Shown here one piece after another: positions 16,677-25,126 of a stretch of DNA of 37,062 bases. The translations under genes were made by a program, and so were the position numbers. The stretch spans positions 1 to 37,062 of the forward strand of contig CALVUQ010000016.1 of assembly GCA_944363615.1 (NCBI GenBank), read 5' to 3'. The notes under the pieces are model-generated. The model was not told the DNA's origin. It ran no database searches and saw only the letters and a list, made by a program, of their open reading frames with translations. Position 1 is the stretch's first letter. Each line of letters opens with the position of its first letter. The DNA comes from an uncultured Clostridia bacterium (GTDB lineage: Bacteria > Bacillota > Clostridia > Christensenellales > Pumilibacteraceae).

Positions 16677-16884
16677 AAGTTTGTTTATTGAAAGAGCGAT
16701 TGCTTTTAAATCCCGCGCTTTAACGGGGAAGGGGATATTTAATCCGAATAAAAACAGTATTTTTAACGTTTCTTTTCTGACTTTACGCGGCGGACGTCTT
16801 TTGTTGAAAAGGCTAAAGAAAAGGCCGTCGTATCACGGCAGAATACGCAATTTTCTGATTGCACGGGTTTACATAGAAATTTTT

Positions 16885-16912
16885 CACTCTTATGCATTCT
16901 TTTGCATACAAT
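16885..16912 (+). promoter_or_regulatory. Possible mother-cell (sigma-K/E-like) promoter of the amidase gene
   Basis: CATACAAT at 16905-16912 matches the -10 consensus of sporulation sigma-E (CATACANT) and the CATA core of sigma-K. An AC dinucleotide at 16886-16887 sits 17 nt upstream, as in the sigma-K -35 element; no good sigma-E -35 is visible. GGAGG follows at about 16920. No consensus sigma-A pair is seen here. Similarity to consensus only; tentative. Confidence 0.4.
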
Positions 16913-16935
16913 TTGCATAGGAGGAAATTTTCAAA

Positions 16936-17997
16936 ATGGCAAATGCATCGGATTATTACATAGGCGCTAACGACGAGCACGGGCTTAATCCGCCTACCGC
17001 GGGCAAACGCACGCCCGTAATGCCGTACGTTAACCGCAGTTTTTACGAGAACGAATTTAACCGCAAGGCAAAATATTATTTTATTCTGGCGTGTTTAAGG
17101 TGCGGCTTCCGCGTTTACGACGTCAAGCCGGAAATCGGCGACGTGTCCATTTCCACAAGAGTGGCGCGCGTCAACTCACGCGGACTTACATTGCTTGTAA
17201 CTTTCGCTTACAACGCCTTCGGCGACGGAATAGGCTTCAACAACGTTAACGGCTACCTCGTTTTATATGCCGCAGACGGCTATCGTCCTACCATGTCAAG
17301 GCTGCTTTCTTACGACGTGTCGGCGGGACTTGCCGAAACGATAAACACCAAAAATTTGGGCGTAGGCACTCTTTCGGGCGTAGGAGTTTTAAGGTCCGTC
17401 CGCTGTACTTCCGTTTTGGTGGAGGCGGGCTTTATGACCAATTTCGAGGAGGCAAAACTCATGGTAGACCCCGATGTCCAGCGTGCGGTGGGTGAGGGCG
17501 CCTGCATAGGGGTCTGCAACTATCTGGGCGTGCCGTACGTAAGTGGCGACGTCACTTATCCGACGCTGAGGCGCGGCAGCCGCGGCAACTACGTCATTAT
17601 GTTGCAATATATGCTGAGAAACGCGGGTTATGATCTGTCGACGGACGGAATCTTCGGCTCCGCAACCGAAACCGCCGTAAGGTCGTTCCAGGCGGAAAAC
17701 GGGCTTGCCGTGGACGGAATAGTGGGCAAAAACACCTGGGCGGCACTCAGGTGGAAGTTTAATCCTTTGCCTACTTTAAGGCGCGGCAGCCGCGGCGAGG
17801 CGGTTAAATACCTGCAAAGCAAATTACTAAGCAAGCTTTATCCCGTCGGCGAAACAGACGGAATTTTCGGTGCGGCAACCGAGCGCGCCGTCAGGGAATT
17901 CCAGGCGGAAAACGGGCTTGCCGTGGACGGAATAGCGGGCAAAAATACCTGGGCGAAACTTACTCCCGTCGGCGGAGGAAGACCGCTTCCGCAATAA
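16936..17997 (+). CDS. Amidase_3-like cell-wall protein with two PG-binding domains
   Basis: A 353-residue protein without a signal peptide. Residues 5-200 resemble N-acetylmuramoyl-L-alanine amidases (Amidase_3): DEHG with His15, Glu38/Glu40, DVSISTRVARVN, and the conserved end SVLVEAGFMTNFEEA with Glu163. The segment that normally reads SIHANxF is TFAYNAF (89-95), so the second zinc-ligand His is Ala. Two peptidoglycan_binding_1 repeats follow (about 209-272 and 279-342), each with LRRGSRG, DGIFG and FQAENGLAVDG. The missing signal and a sporulation-type -10 suggest a CwlC-like mother-cell autolysin, but the lost ligand leaves activity doubtful. Starts after GGAGG. Confidence 0.8.
   Translation: MANASDYYIGANDEHGLNPPTAGKRTPVMPYVNRSFYENEFNRKAKYYFILACLRCGFRVYDVKPEIGDVSISTRVARVNSRGLTLLVTFAYNAFGDGIGFNNVNGYLVLYAADGYRPTMSRLLSYDVSAGLAETINTKNLGVGTLSGVGVLRSVRCTSVLVEAGFMTNFEEAKLMVDPDVQRAVGEGACIGVCNYLGVPYVSGDVTYPTLRRGSRGNYVIMLQYMLRNAGYDLSTDGIFGSATETAVRSFQAENGLAVDGIVGKNTWAALRWKFNPLPTLRRGSRGEAVKYLQSKLLSKLYPVGETDGIFGAATERAVREFQAENGLAVDGIAGKNTWAKLTPVGGGRPLPQ
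17686..17955 (+). repeat. Near-identical 57-bp repeat within the amidase gene
   Basis: Copies at 17686-17742 and 17899-17955, 213 bp apart, differ at only two positions. They encode the FQAENGLAVDG...GKNTWA core of the two peptidoglycan-binding domains. A shorter shared block (GGCGCGGCAGCCGCGGC) marks the start of each domain. The rest of the two domains differs clearly, so the 57-bp block looks homogenised or recently copied. Confidence 0.85.
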
Positions 17998-18067
17998 GGG
18001 GAAAGTAAATTCGGTTTTTTTCCTGAAATAAGGGCATAATCGTATTATTTCGAGGAGTGCCTTTAAA

Positions 18068-18640
18068 ATGTTTCGGTCGCTGAAAAAGTTAAGCCGCCTT
18101 AGGGCGGAGGCGCGTTCGTCCGCCGAGGTGCGTTACGACGAGGAGGGACGCGCATTATTAAGCATGTCGGTCCGCGACGGCGTGGAATTTTTGTCGCCCT
18201 ACGCCTTAAGCGGAAGACCCGATCTGAATTCGGAAGTAGCGGATTTTCTCGATGGGGCGGTCATGAACTTACGCCCGGAAGAGGAAATCCGCCTTGAAAT
18301 AAGCGGCGATGCGGACGGGAAAAAGAAAAGCGAATTCCGTGCCGCCGTAAAAAATCACTATCGCGCCAAAGTTCTGGAAACCGACCGCAAATTAAGCGAA
18401 AACGCGCGGATGTCCTTGATTTTCGCGCTGGTCGCGGCGGTAGTTTTAAGCGTTTACGTCGTTTTGGAAATCAATTTTGCCAATTTCGTCGTTTTGCAGC
18501 TTATCGACATTACGGCATGGGTCTTCATGTGGGAAGCGGTGGACCTTGTTTTTCTCGAACGCAAAATTTTAAAAACGGAGCTTGTTCGCGCGACTTCTCT
18601 GTATTCGGCCAAAGTAATTTTCAAGGATGACGAAAGCTGA
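18068..18640 (+). CDS. Uncharacterised protein with two C-terminal membrane helices
   Basis: A 190-residue protein: a soluble N-terminal part (about 1-115), then two hydrophobic segments (about 116-140 and 143-165, the latter DITAWVFMWEAVDLVFLER) and a short tail ending KVIFKDDES. I have a sense of similar uncharacterised proteins in gut Firmicutes with the same AWVF-WEAVD segment, but can name no function. GAGGAG lies about 10 nt upstream of the ATG. A CATAAT at 18035-18040 followed by CGTAT is a possible -10 without a good -35. A bidirectional terminator separates it from the converging ECF gene. Confidence 0.75.
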   Translation: MFRSLKKLSRLRAEARSSAEVRYDEEGRALLSMSVRDGVEFLSPYALSGRPDLNSEVADFLDGAVMNLRPEEEIRLEISGDADGKKKSEFRAAVKNHYRAKVLETDRKLSENARMSLIFALVAAVVLSVYVVLEINFANFVVLQLIDITAWVFMWEAVDLVFLERKILKTELVRATSLYSAKVIFKDDES

Positions 18641-18761
18641 TATTTCTGTGCGGCAATTAAGATTTTATGTAAAAAACCGGCGTAGAAGTGTAGCGGAAAA
18701 GTTTTTTTCAAAACCCGACGGCAATTTTAAATGCTTACTTATAAACCGATTTAAAAACAAT

Positions 18762-18800
18762 AAAACCCTTTACTCCGATGGGGCAAAGGGTTTTGTTTTA
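18762..18800. terminator. Bidirectional intrinsic terminator
   Basis: A perfect 10-bp stem AAAACCCTTT / AAAGGGTTTT (18762-18771 with 18785-18794) is followed by GTTTTATT on the plus strand and by a T-rich run on the minus strand. It lies between the converging genes at 18068-18640 and 18862-19521 and can serve both. Confidence 0.85.
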
Positions 18801-18861
18801 TTCGATTTTACAATTGAACTTGCAGACCGGCTGAACAGGTTAAGGCTTAAAAGCGATGTAA

Positions 18862-19521
18862 TCAGCGGGTTTTGCTTTCTTTGGGCCCCCTGTAATCGTC
18901 GTCGATAAGTCCGATTCTGCGGCAGGTGGGCAAAAGAAGCAGCATAATCACCATATTGAGGTATGCCATGGGTAACTGTGTCAGTCTGTAGGAAACGATG
19001 TACGCGAAATAATTTATGCCGTCGTAATACATATAGTAAAGACCGAGAGAGTTAAGTCCCAGCGTTCCCACGATGAGGGAGGCGGTAACGGCGATAACGG
19101 CGCGCACCGTCACGTTTTTGAAGGGCAGTTTTCTGAAGAGTATACCGAACACTACCGTCGCAAGAAAGTTACCCGCAACAAGCACGGGATTGGGCGGCGC
19201 AAAATTGACGGTCATGAACTGGCCCAGAATATCGGTAACCGCGGCGACTACGCCTCCTCCGAAAGGGCCCATTATCGCCGCTGAAATGTACCATCCAAGG
19301 TAAGAAAGGCTAATTTTCAGCGTCGGCGGCAGGGCGGCGGAAACGTTGTTTGAAATTGCTTTCAAAAGCAACGAAAGTGCCGTAAGCGTGGCAAGGTAGG
19401 TTATCCTTTTGGTGGCGGACAGACTTTTGTGTTTTTCTTTGCAACTTTTATCGGGGGCAATATCGCTGTCGGCAATTTTGCGGATATTAGGAGTTGCAAT
19501 TTCCTGTTGATTTTTCATCAA
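18862..19521 (-). CDS. folT: ECF transporter S component, folate type
   Basis: A 219-residue membrane protein with a hydrophilic N-terminal 35-40 residues and about six helices. TYLATLTALSLLLKAISN, the PTLKISLSYLGWYISAAIMGPFGGGVVAAVTDILGQ segment and the AYLNMVIMLLLLP end fit substrate-binding S components of the folate family of ECF importers. The shared A, A' and T subunits are not in this window. Exact ligand is inferred from family resemblance. The frame opens with TTG 19519-19521 then ATG 19516-19518; AAGGAG at 19537-19532 is 10 nt from the TTG and 13 from the ATG, so the TTG may be used. It has its own promoter inside the end of the flippase gene. Confidence 0.8.
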   Translation of the reverse strand: MMKNQQEIATPNIRKIADSDIAPDKSCKEKHKSLSATKRITYLATLTALSLLLKAISNNVSAALPPTLKISLSYLGWYISAAIMGPFGGGVVAAVTDILGQFMTVNFAPPNPVLVAGNFLATVVFGILFRKLPFKNVTVRAVIAVTASLIVGTLGLNSLGLYYMYYDGINYFAYIVSYRLTQLPMAYLNMVIMLLLLPTCRRIGLIDDDYRGPKESKTR

Positions 19522-19586
19522 TGTCGGGCTTCTCCTTATATTAAATTTTATATGCTTGGTCCTCTACGGACTTGCATACAAAATCT

Positions 19587-19615
19587 ATTATACATCTTTC
19601 AGACTTTTTTTGCAA
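19587..19615 (-). promoter_or_regulatory. Sigma-A promoter of the ECF S component
   Basis: On the minus strand TTGCAA (19615-19610), 17 nt, then TATAAT (19592-19587). It overlaps the last codons of the upstream flippase gene (stop at 19588). The predicted leader of about 60 nt contains a hairpin TATGC-GTCC / GGAC-GCATA near 19550-19578. Confidence 0.7.
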
Positions 19616-21162
19616 GCAATTGAGTCGTTTTTTGCGGTTTTGTTTGCGGTTTTGTCGGTGCGGCGTTTAGTTTGAGCGTTGGTTTTGACTTTTGTCTTGA
19701 AAAAATCTATGTCAATCAGCCCGAAAACATATCCCGCCGCGGCGTAGAACAGCAGACTTACCGATGAAGAAATTGAGATGGACCAGAAAAGAGTTAAGGA
19801 CGACAGCAGCGAAAAAACGCATTTCGTCACAAAGCACGCGGGCACTATAAGCAGTACGCTTTTTAAAAGTTTTTTAAGATACGAAAACCCAAGACCTGTT
19901 TTTTTGCGGATGCAGATTATGTGAAGCACGCACGTTACGCACCAGCCCGTTCCCATGCCCACGCTGAGCAAAACAATATTGAAATTGCCGTAAAAGGCGA
20001 ACAGAATGGCAAACATAACCAAGGAGCCCAACATATAATTTATAAAGCTTTTGATTTCAAGGTCCAAAGAATTCATGACGGAAGAGGTGATGTTTTCCAC
20101 CGACAGCGGTATAAGCAGCCATGCCGAAGCCGCCAGGAATTTGCCTGCGTCGGCGTTGTCGTAAACGAATTTACCGATAGGCTCTCCCAGTGCGAAAAAC
20201 ATGGGGACGAAAAGCGAGGCGATGATTATCGCAAACCCCGTCGCGCTTTCTATCTGAGAATTGACGTGTTTTAAGTTGCCTTTCCCCATGCCCGTGGAAA
20301 CGGTGGGGATCATGACGAACGCAAGAGAGCCCACAACGGTTATCGGCAGGTACAAAAGGGGCATTGCCATTCCCACGCCGGAGCCGAAAAGCGACATGGA
20401 TTCTTCGCGCGTGAATCCGCTGGAAATAAGAAGGAAAGGTACGGCGATTGCGACCAGAGAATTGATTACGCTGCTTGCCGCCCTTGAAACCGTTATGGGG
20501 GTGGAGGATTTAAGCAGCGGAATAATCTGCCCCTTGGGATTGTTAAGTCTGCCTTTCATCGCGAAAAAACAAAGAATGACGCTTACCATGCTGACAAAGC
20601 ACCCAAGCGAAAGCGACAAAGCCGTCATGTAAAGCTTGTTGAACCCCAGCGCGAAAAGAATTATGCAGACGATTATCCTGGCAATCTGTTCCAGAATTTC
20701 CACAAGCGATACTGCAAAATAACGCTGTCTGCCCCAAAGATTGCCGCGGAAAGCCGAATAAACGGAGGAAAAGACCAGCGCGGGCAGCAGAAACAGCAGT
20801 ACAATCGCACTTTCCTTGTCGGCAAAAAGGTTACCGATGGGCTTGTAAAGCAGAATGACGGCGCCCGTAATGACGACGGAAATTACCAGTCCCACAATAA
20901 GCGCCGCCGCCGTCAGGGAACGTTCTTTTTTGATTTCGCCCGAAATGCGGTATTTTGCGGTAAGTTTGCTTACTATCAGCGGGATTCCGCTTGTCGTTGC
21001 TGTCAAAAGCACGAAGAAAAACGAAAGCGCCACCTGATAAACTCCCATTGCCGCGGCGCCGATTTCGCGCGACAGAAAGATTTTGAAAATAAAGCCCAGC
21101 GCGCGGTCGGTTATGGTAAAAATCGACAAGGTAAAAACAGCGGAAAATATGGTTTTTTTCAT
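19588..21162 (-). CDS. SpoVB/MurJ-like polysaccharide flippase
   Basis: A 524-residue membrane protein of the MOP/oligosaccharidyl-lipid flippase superfamily with about 14 helices. The N-terminus (TITDRALGFIFKIFLSREIGAAAMGVYQVALSFFFVL) and the repeated layout resemble stage V sporulation protein B and related lipid II or polysaccharide flippases. It would move a lipid-linked envelope precursor across the membrane. The C-terminal 40 residues are hydrophilic, Lys/Thr-rich and non-conserved in appearance. AAGGACC precedes the ATG, and TATAAT lies at 21193-21188 on the minus strand, though its -35 is weak. Whether it is SpoVB or a vegetative paralogue cannot be decided here. Confidence 0.82.
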   Translation of the reverse strand: MKKTIFSAVFTLSIFTITDRALGFIFKIFLSREIGAAAMGVYQVALSFFFVLLTATTSGIPLIVSKLTAKYRISGEIKKERSLTAAALIVGLVISVVITGAVILLYKPIGNLFADKESAIVLLFLLPALVFSSVYSAFRGNLWGRQRYFAVSLVEILEQIARIIVCIILFALGFNKLYMTALSLSLGCFVSMVSVILCFFAMKGRLNNPKGQIIPLLKSSTPITVSRAASSVINSLVAIAVPFLLISSGFTREESMSLFGSGVGMAMPLLYLPITVVGSLAFVMIPTVSTGMGKGNLKHVNSQIESATGFAIIIASLFVPMFFALGEPIGKFVYDNADAGKFLAASAWLLIPLSVENITSSVMNSLDLEIKSFINYMLGSLVMFAILFAFYGNFNIVLLSVGMGTGWCVTCVLHIICIRKKTGLGFSYLKKLLKSVLLIVPACFVTKCVFSLLSSLTLFWSISISSSVSLLFYAAAGYVFGLIDIDFFKTKVKTNAQTKRRTDKTANKTAKNDSIACKKSLKDV

Positions 21163-21301
21163 TATATGGTCCTTATTTCACAGGTATATTATAAGTATAT
21201 TTTGCGCGCGATTTTTATAGAACGCGGTTTGCTTGTCTGAAGGCGCCCATCGGCAACGAAATAAGAAAAATTTCAATAATTTCACTACGGGCGTAATTCT
21301 G

Positions 21302-21330
21302 TTGTAAATTATTTTTGTTTTTGATATAAT
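21302..21330 (+). promoter_or_regulatory. Promoter producing a probably leaderless mRNA (transglutaminase gene)
   Basis: TTGTAA (21302-21307), 17 nt, TATAAT (21325-21330), then only six bases (ATTATT) before the ATG at 21337. Transcription should start at or next to the A of the ATG. There is no Shine-Dalgarno sequence. Confidence 0.75.
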
Positions 21331-21336
21331 ATTATT

Positions 21337-23919
21337 ATGAAAAAAAGGACGCGCTCTTCCATAAACGTCATTCTGACCGCGATTATCTGTTGTACGCTGA
21401 TTTTTGCGGGTGTTTTCGGGTGCGCCAACGGGTGCAGCGGCGCCTACGAAAATTACGAATTCTATTTTAACGACAGCAGGACGGGAATGTTCGTCGGCGA
21501 CGAAAAAGAGTATTCTTCGTCCGATTTCATGTTCAAGCCTTCTTCGCCCAGGACTTTCGACTTTACGCTGTCTTCGTCGGACTCTTCCGTTCTTTCGGTC
21601 TCGGGTAAACGCGTTTTCGCCCGCTCGGAAGGGGTAGTGACGCTTACGGCTACAGACGGCCGCGGCAAAAGCGCGGATTGCGTCGTGGAAGTCACAAGCG
21701 AAATTACTTCTTTTAACCTTTATGCTTCGACGCGCTCCCGCCACGTGGGGGAAAACCGCGAAATCGACGTCTACGCGGTGATTAACGGCGGTTCGGTTTC
21801 CGCCGATACTTTTGCCGTTAACTGGGAAATCGATAACGTCAAAAGCAATTACGTCGGTTCGGTTTATACTCTTTTGCCCGCATCCGCGCCCGTAACGAAA
21901 ACCGTAAAGGCTTCCGTCACAAGCAAGGAAGGCAAAACTTTTACCGACGAAATTACCGTTAACTGGGCGGACGCTTTTGTTTCTGCGCCCGTACTCAATC
22001 TTTTGTCAGGCGCACGTGAGCAAAATTACGGCGCAGTTTCAGAAGTAGCTTATTCGCTTGATTACGACTTGGGCGAAGGCAATTCCCAGCCCGTCATAGA
22101 GTGGTTTGTGAACGGCGAAAAGGCGCAGGAGGGCGGCGACGGCTTTACTTTCGTTCCCGATGCTCCGGGCGTGCACGAAATAACCGCCTGCATTAACGGC
22201 GTTACGGTTTCTTCCGATTCGGGCAAGGTGTACGTAAAAGGCGCTGTCGTGCCTAAAAATCTGACGATAGATTTCGATACTTACTGGCCTAACGTCATGC
22301 TTGACTGGTCCGCCGCTTCGGAGGAGGAAATCTTCGAGGTGCGTGTCACTCGCCTCAAGGACGAAACGGAAAGCTTTTACAAAACCACCGGAGCGGGGCT
22401 TTTGCTTACAAGCGATCAGATGGATTTGCTGTCTTCGGCTTATTCCGTAAAAGTCAGATCTTTGGGCGACAATAAAGTTTTCCTCATGTCCGAGGAGTGC
22501 AATGCGGTTACGGTAAACAAACTGGATTCCGCGGCGGTAAGCTATCTGGAAAGACAATGGTACGGCGGCAATTACTACGTTTCTTCGGACGACGAGTTCT
22601 TTGCCATATACGATTATTTCCTTCTGTATCGCGAGCAGCCCGTTTCGGGCGCAACCTCCGCCGAATACGATTTGTATGCGGGTTACGAAAGCGATTACAC
22701 CGTCGACAGACTGTCGGAAATCGCATTCAACCGCGCAGGATACACGGGCTCTTACGAAATAGAAGCGGTGCGAAAAGGTAAAATAATTTCGCTTTCCTTC
22801 AAGTTTTACACCGTCAGTACTCCCGATAAAAAACATTCTTTATCCCAAAGCCGTTCCGTTGCTCTCGGCGGAATAGTGCCGCACATAAGTTCCACCGGCA
22901 GGGGAAGCGATTACTCTCCATATATAGAATCCGTCCAAAAGACCGCCGAAGTGACGACCACCGACCAGCTTTACCGCGTTGCCGAAAACGGATTCAGACC
23001 CGTTGTGCAGGAGGGGACCGCCGCATACGATTGTTATACTTACGCCGTAAAGCTTCTTAACTCCATACTCGACGAGGATATGACCGACCTTGAGAAGGCT
23101 CACGCGATTTACGACTGGATAATGTGGCGCGTCCTTTACGACGACTCTGCGGCAAGTCTTACCGATATTTCGGAGGCCGTCCGTTACGAGGCGTTTTATC
23201 TTGAAAGCGTCCTTACGGATACCGATTATCTTTCCGTTTGCGACGGCATGAGCAAGGCATATTCGCTGCTTTGCAACATGGAGGGAATTCCGTGTCTGAG
23301 GGTCACGGGGACTGCAAGAAGCGGAGTTACTTACGGCGGGCACGCCTGGAACAAGGTCATGATAGACGGAAAGTGGTATATCGTGGATTGCACCTGGGGC
23401 GACATGCAGATTTCGGTAAAATACAAAAGGGGAACTCTGTTCGATCCGACGGTTACCGTCACGGGGTGTGAGCTTGCTTCCCATATGTATTTCCTGAAGA
23501 CCGACGCCGAGATGGCCTCAACTCACATCGAGGACGAGGATACCGTTTATCCGCGCACGGCGCCGATTCCTTACAACATTTATGCCGAATCCCGATTCGA
23601 CTTCGGAGACATGGGATTCAGCGGCTACGTATCTGACGTTTCCGCGCTTTCCTCCTATGCCGACGCGCTTACTTCATATGCAAAGGAAAAACTCGTCTCG
23701 GGCGAGTTGCAGAATTCCGGAATAGGCGGTGCGGTTTTCGCTTTCGAGATTATGATTGCGGAAAGTTCCTTAAGCGATATAAAACCCGTTCTGACATCCC
23801 CCGACCGCAAACGCAATCCGCTGATTGCCGAGGCCGACGAAAAGGGAATGTACTATAACCTTTACTCGGTGGACAATTACGTTGTGATTATTTTAAGCAC
23901 AGCCGTAAGACTGGCTTAA
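21337..23919 (+). CDS. Transglutaminase-domain surface lipoprotein with Ig-like repeats
   Basis: An 860-residue exported protein. The basic N-terminus and hydrophobic run end at a lipobox-like VFGC (Cys29), so it is probably a lipoprotein. Residues 30-400 look like bacterial Ig-like beta domains (SSDSSVLSVSGKRVFARSEGVVTLTATD is typical of Big_2). A transglutaminase-like domain follows, with Cys635 (VCDGMSKAYSLLC), His669 (GGHAWNKV) and Asp684 (VDCTWGD) forming the expected triad; such domains often act as cell-wall or peptide amide hydrolases or crosslinkers. The last 130 residues are unassigned. It is monocistronic, lacks a ribosome binding site, and is followed by a terminator. Confidence 0.85.
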   Translation: MKKRTRSSINVILTAIICCTLIFAGVFGCANGCSGAYENYEFYFNDSRTGMFVGDEKEYSSSDFMFKPSSPRTFDFTLSSSDSSVLSVSGKRVFARSEGVVTLTATDGRGKSADCVVEVTSEITSFNLYASTRSRHVGENREIDVYAVINGGSVSADTFAVNWEIDNVKSNYVGSVYTLLPASAPVTKTVKASVTSKEGKTFTDEITVNWADAFVSAPVLNLLSGAREQNYGAVSEVAYSLDYDLGEGNSQPVIEWFVNGEKAQEGGDGFTFVPDAPGVHEITACINGVTVSSDSGKVYVKGAVVPKNLTIDFDTYWPNVMLDWSAASEEEIFEVRVTRLKDETESFYKTTGAGLLLTSDQMDLLSSAYSVKVRSLGDNKVFLMSEECNAVTVNKLDSAAVSYLERQWYGGNYYVSSDDEFFAIYDYFLLYREQPVSGATSAEYDLYAGYESDYTVDRLSEIAFNRAGYTGSYEIEAVRKGKIISLSFKFYTVSTPDKKHSLSQSRSVALGGIVPHISSTGRGSDYSPYIESVQKTAEVTTTDQLYRVAENGFRPVVQEGTAAYDCYTYAVKLLNSILDEDMTDLEKAHAIYDWIMWRVLYDDSAASLTDISEAVRYEAFYLESVLTDTDYLSVCDGMSKAYSLLCNMEGIPCLRVTGTARSGVTYGGHAWNKVMIDGKWYIVDCTWGDMQISVKYKRGTLFDPTVTVTGCELASHMYFLKTDAEMASTHIEDEDTVYPRTAPIPYNIYAESRFDFGDMGFSGYVSDVSALSSYADALTSYAKEKLVSGELQNSGIGGAVFAFEIMIAESSLSDIKPVLTSPDRKRNPLIAEADEKGMYYNLYSVDNYVVIILSTAVRLA

Positions 23920-24024
23920 TCCTATAGATTGCTTTTTAATCGCGTTTTTAGGGCTCAAAGAAAAACCGAAACAGCCCGAAAGCACATATGCGGACGACAA
24001 CGGAAATTAAAATAGCGAAATCAA

Positions 24025-24059
24025 AAAAACGGCTTTCCATTTACGGCAAGCCGTTTTTG
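24025..24059. terminator. Bidirectional intrinsic terminator
   Basis: Perfect 11-bp stem AAAAACGGCTT / AAGCCGTTTTT (24025-24035 with 24048-24058) with a 12-nt loop and T-runs on both strands, between the converging transglutaminase and lipid-kinase genes. The rest of 23920-24124 shows nothing else. Confidence 0.85.
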
Positions 24060-24124
24060 TTATATAGTAAATATAATCATCAAAAATTTTTATTTCGCGG
24101 GATAAAAGCCGCGCAAATGACAGA

Positions 24125-24982
24125 CTAACGTTTCACCACGTAAGTTCTGAGGCCGCCTTTGGCAATCTTACAGTCAAGTTTAAGATTGCGGTAAATTTCC
24201 CCGTCCAATTGCACGGGTCTGTCGCTTTCTATATGCACTTCGTCCGTCACGAAGCGGTGAGTAATGGGCAGATTCATGTGCTTTCCCTTGACGAATTTCG
24301 GCAAAACGCTCATGATTTTACCGTTTTCGGGCATGGTCATTACGATAACATCCAGTTTGCCGTCGTCGATTACGGAAAGGGGAGAAAGTCTTATGTTTCC
24401 GCCGATTGCTATGCCGTTGCATACGCCCGCCATTATGCAGTCGAAAACGTGTTCCTCTCCGTTGACTTTTACCGTGACGTGATAGGGCTTAAAGTGGTGC
24501 AGACAATATATCAGCGACACCAGGTAACTGATTTTGTTGGTTTTTCCCGCAACCCGTTCCAGAACGTCTATATCAAGTCCCGTACCCGCAACGTTAAGGC
24601 ACCTTACGCCGTTGACGTCTATGTAATCTATTTGTTTGGTCTGGCCGCGCAGGATATCCTCAAGCGCTTTTATCGGGTCAAGGCTGCAGCCCGCGGCCCG
24701 CACGAAATCGTTGCCGCGTCCCGAAGGGATAAATCCGAGAGTGGTATTCCGGATGTCCGCGATGCCGTTAAGCACCTCGTGAAAAGTGCCGTCGCCGCCT
24801 AAAGCCACTATTTCGCCGCCGTTCTGCGTCAAGGAGCGCGCAAGTTCGGTCGCGTGTCCGGGCTTATTGGTTATGTAAAGCGAATAGGGAATGTTTTTAT
24901 CAAGACAGTATCCCACTATTTTTCTGACGTTTTTAAGGCCGCGGCCTTTTCCGCTTTTTATGTTGGCGATAATGTTAAGCAT
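24125..24982 (-). CDS. Diacylglycerol kinase-like lipid kinase (DagK/YegS family)
   Basis: A 285-residue soluble or membrane-associated kinase. The conserved ATP-binding GGDGT is at 62-66 (ALGGDGTFHEVLNGI), followed by LGFIPSGRGNDFVRAAG, the family's second signature, and the GVCNGIAIGGNIRLSPLSVIDDGKLDV block. It probably phosphorylates diacylglycerol to phosphatidate, which recycles the lipid released by lipoteichoic acid and lipoprotein-type reactions; YegS-like specificity is an alternative. A weak CGGAAC box precedes the ATG at 24980-24982. It is transcribed alone from the promoter at 25034-25062 toward the shared terminator. Confidence 0.92.
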   Translation of the reverse strand: MLNIIANIKSGKGRGLKNVRKIVGYCLDKNIPYSLYITNKPGHATELARSLTQNGGEIVALGGDGTFHEVLNGIADIRNTTLGFIPSGRGNDFVRAAGCSLDPIKALEDILRGQTKQIDYIDVNGVRCLNVAGTGLDIDVLERVAGKTNKISYLVSLIYCLHHFKPYHVTVKVNGEEHVFDCIMAGVCNGIAIGGNIRLSPLSVIDDGKLDVIVMTMPENGKIMSVLPKFVKGKHMNLPITHRFVTDEVHIESDRPVQLDGEIYRNLKLDCKIAKGGLRTYVVKR

Positions 24983-25033
24983 ACTTTTGTTCCGATTGTC
25001 CGTTTTAAAATATTATTCCTTATTTCGCTAAAT

Positions 25034-25062
25034 ATTATATACAAAAATATGCGTTAAATCAA
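25034..25062 (-). promoter_or_regulatory. Sigma-A promoter of the lipid kinase gene
   Basis: On the minus strand TTGATT (25062-25057), 17 nt, TATAAT (25039-25034). It gives a leader of about 45 nt. It stands back to back with the promoter at 25092-25120. Confidence 0.75.
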
Positions 25063-25091
25063 ATCTTTACGGCGCAATGCGTAAAAATAAA

Positions 25092-25120
25092 TTGCAAAAT
25101 AACGTAAACGGTGCTATAAT
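25092..25120 (+). promoter_or_regulatory. Promoter producing a probably leaderless mRNA (CCA-adding enzyme)
   Basis: TTGCAA (25092-25097), 17 nt, TATAAT (25115-25120), then six bases (TTTATT) to ATG 25127. The geometry matches the promoter at 21302-21330, and the 15 nt TATAATTTTATTATG differ from that site by a single base. No Shine-Dalgarno sequence. Confidence 0.78.
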
Positions 25121-25126
25121 TTTATT

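Noticed and set aside
16681..16920. 79-codon plus-strand open frame between valS and the amidase gene
   Set aside because: No ribosome binding site, starts right after the valS terminator, composition unlike nearby genes, and it runs through the amidase promoter.
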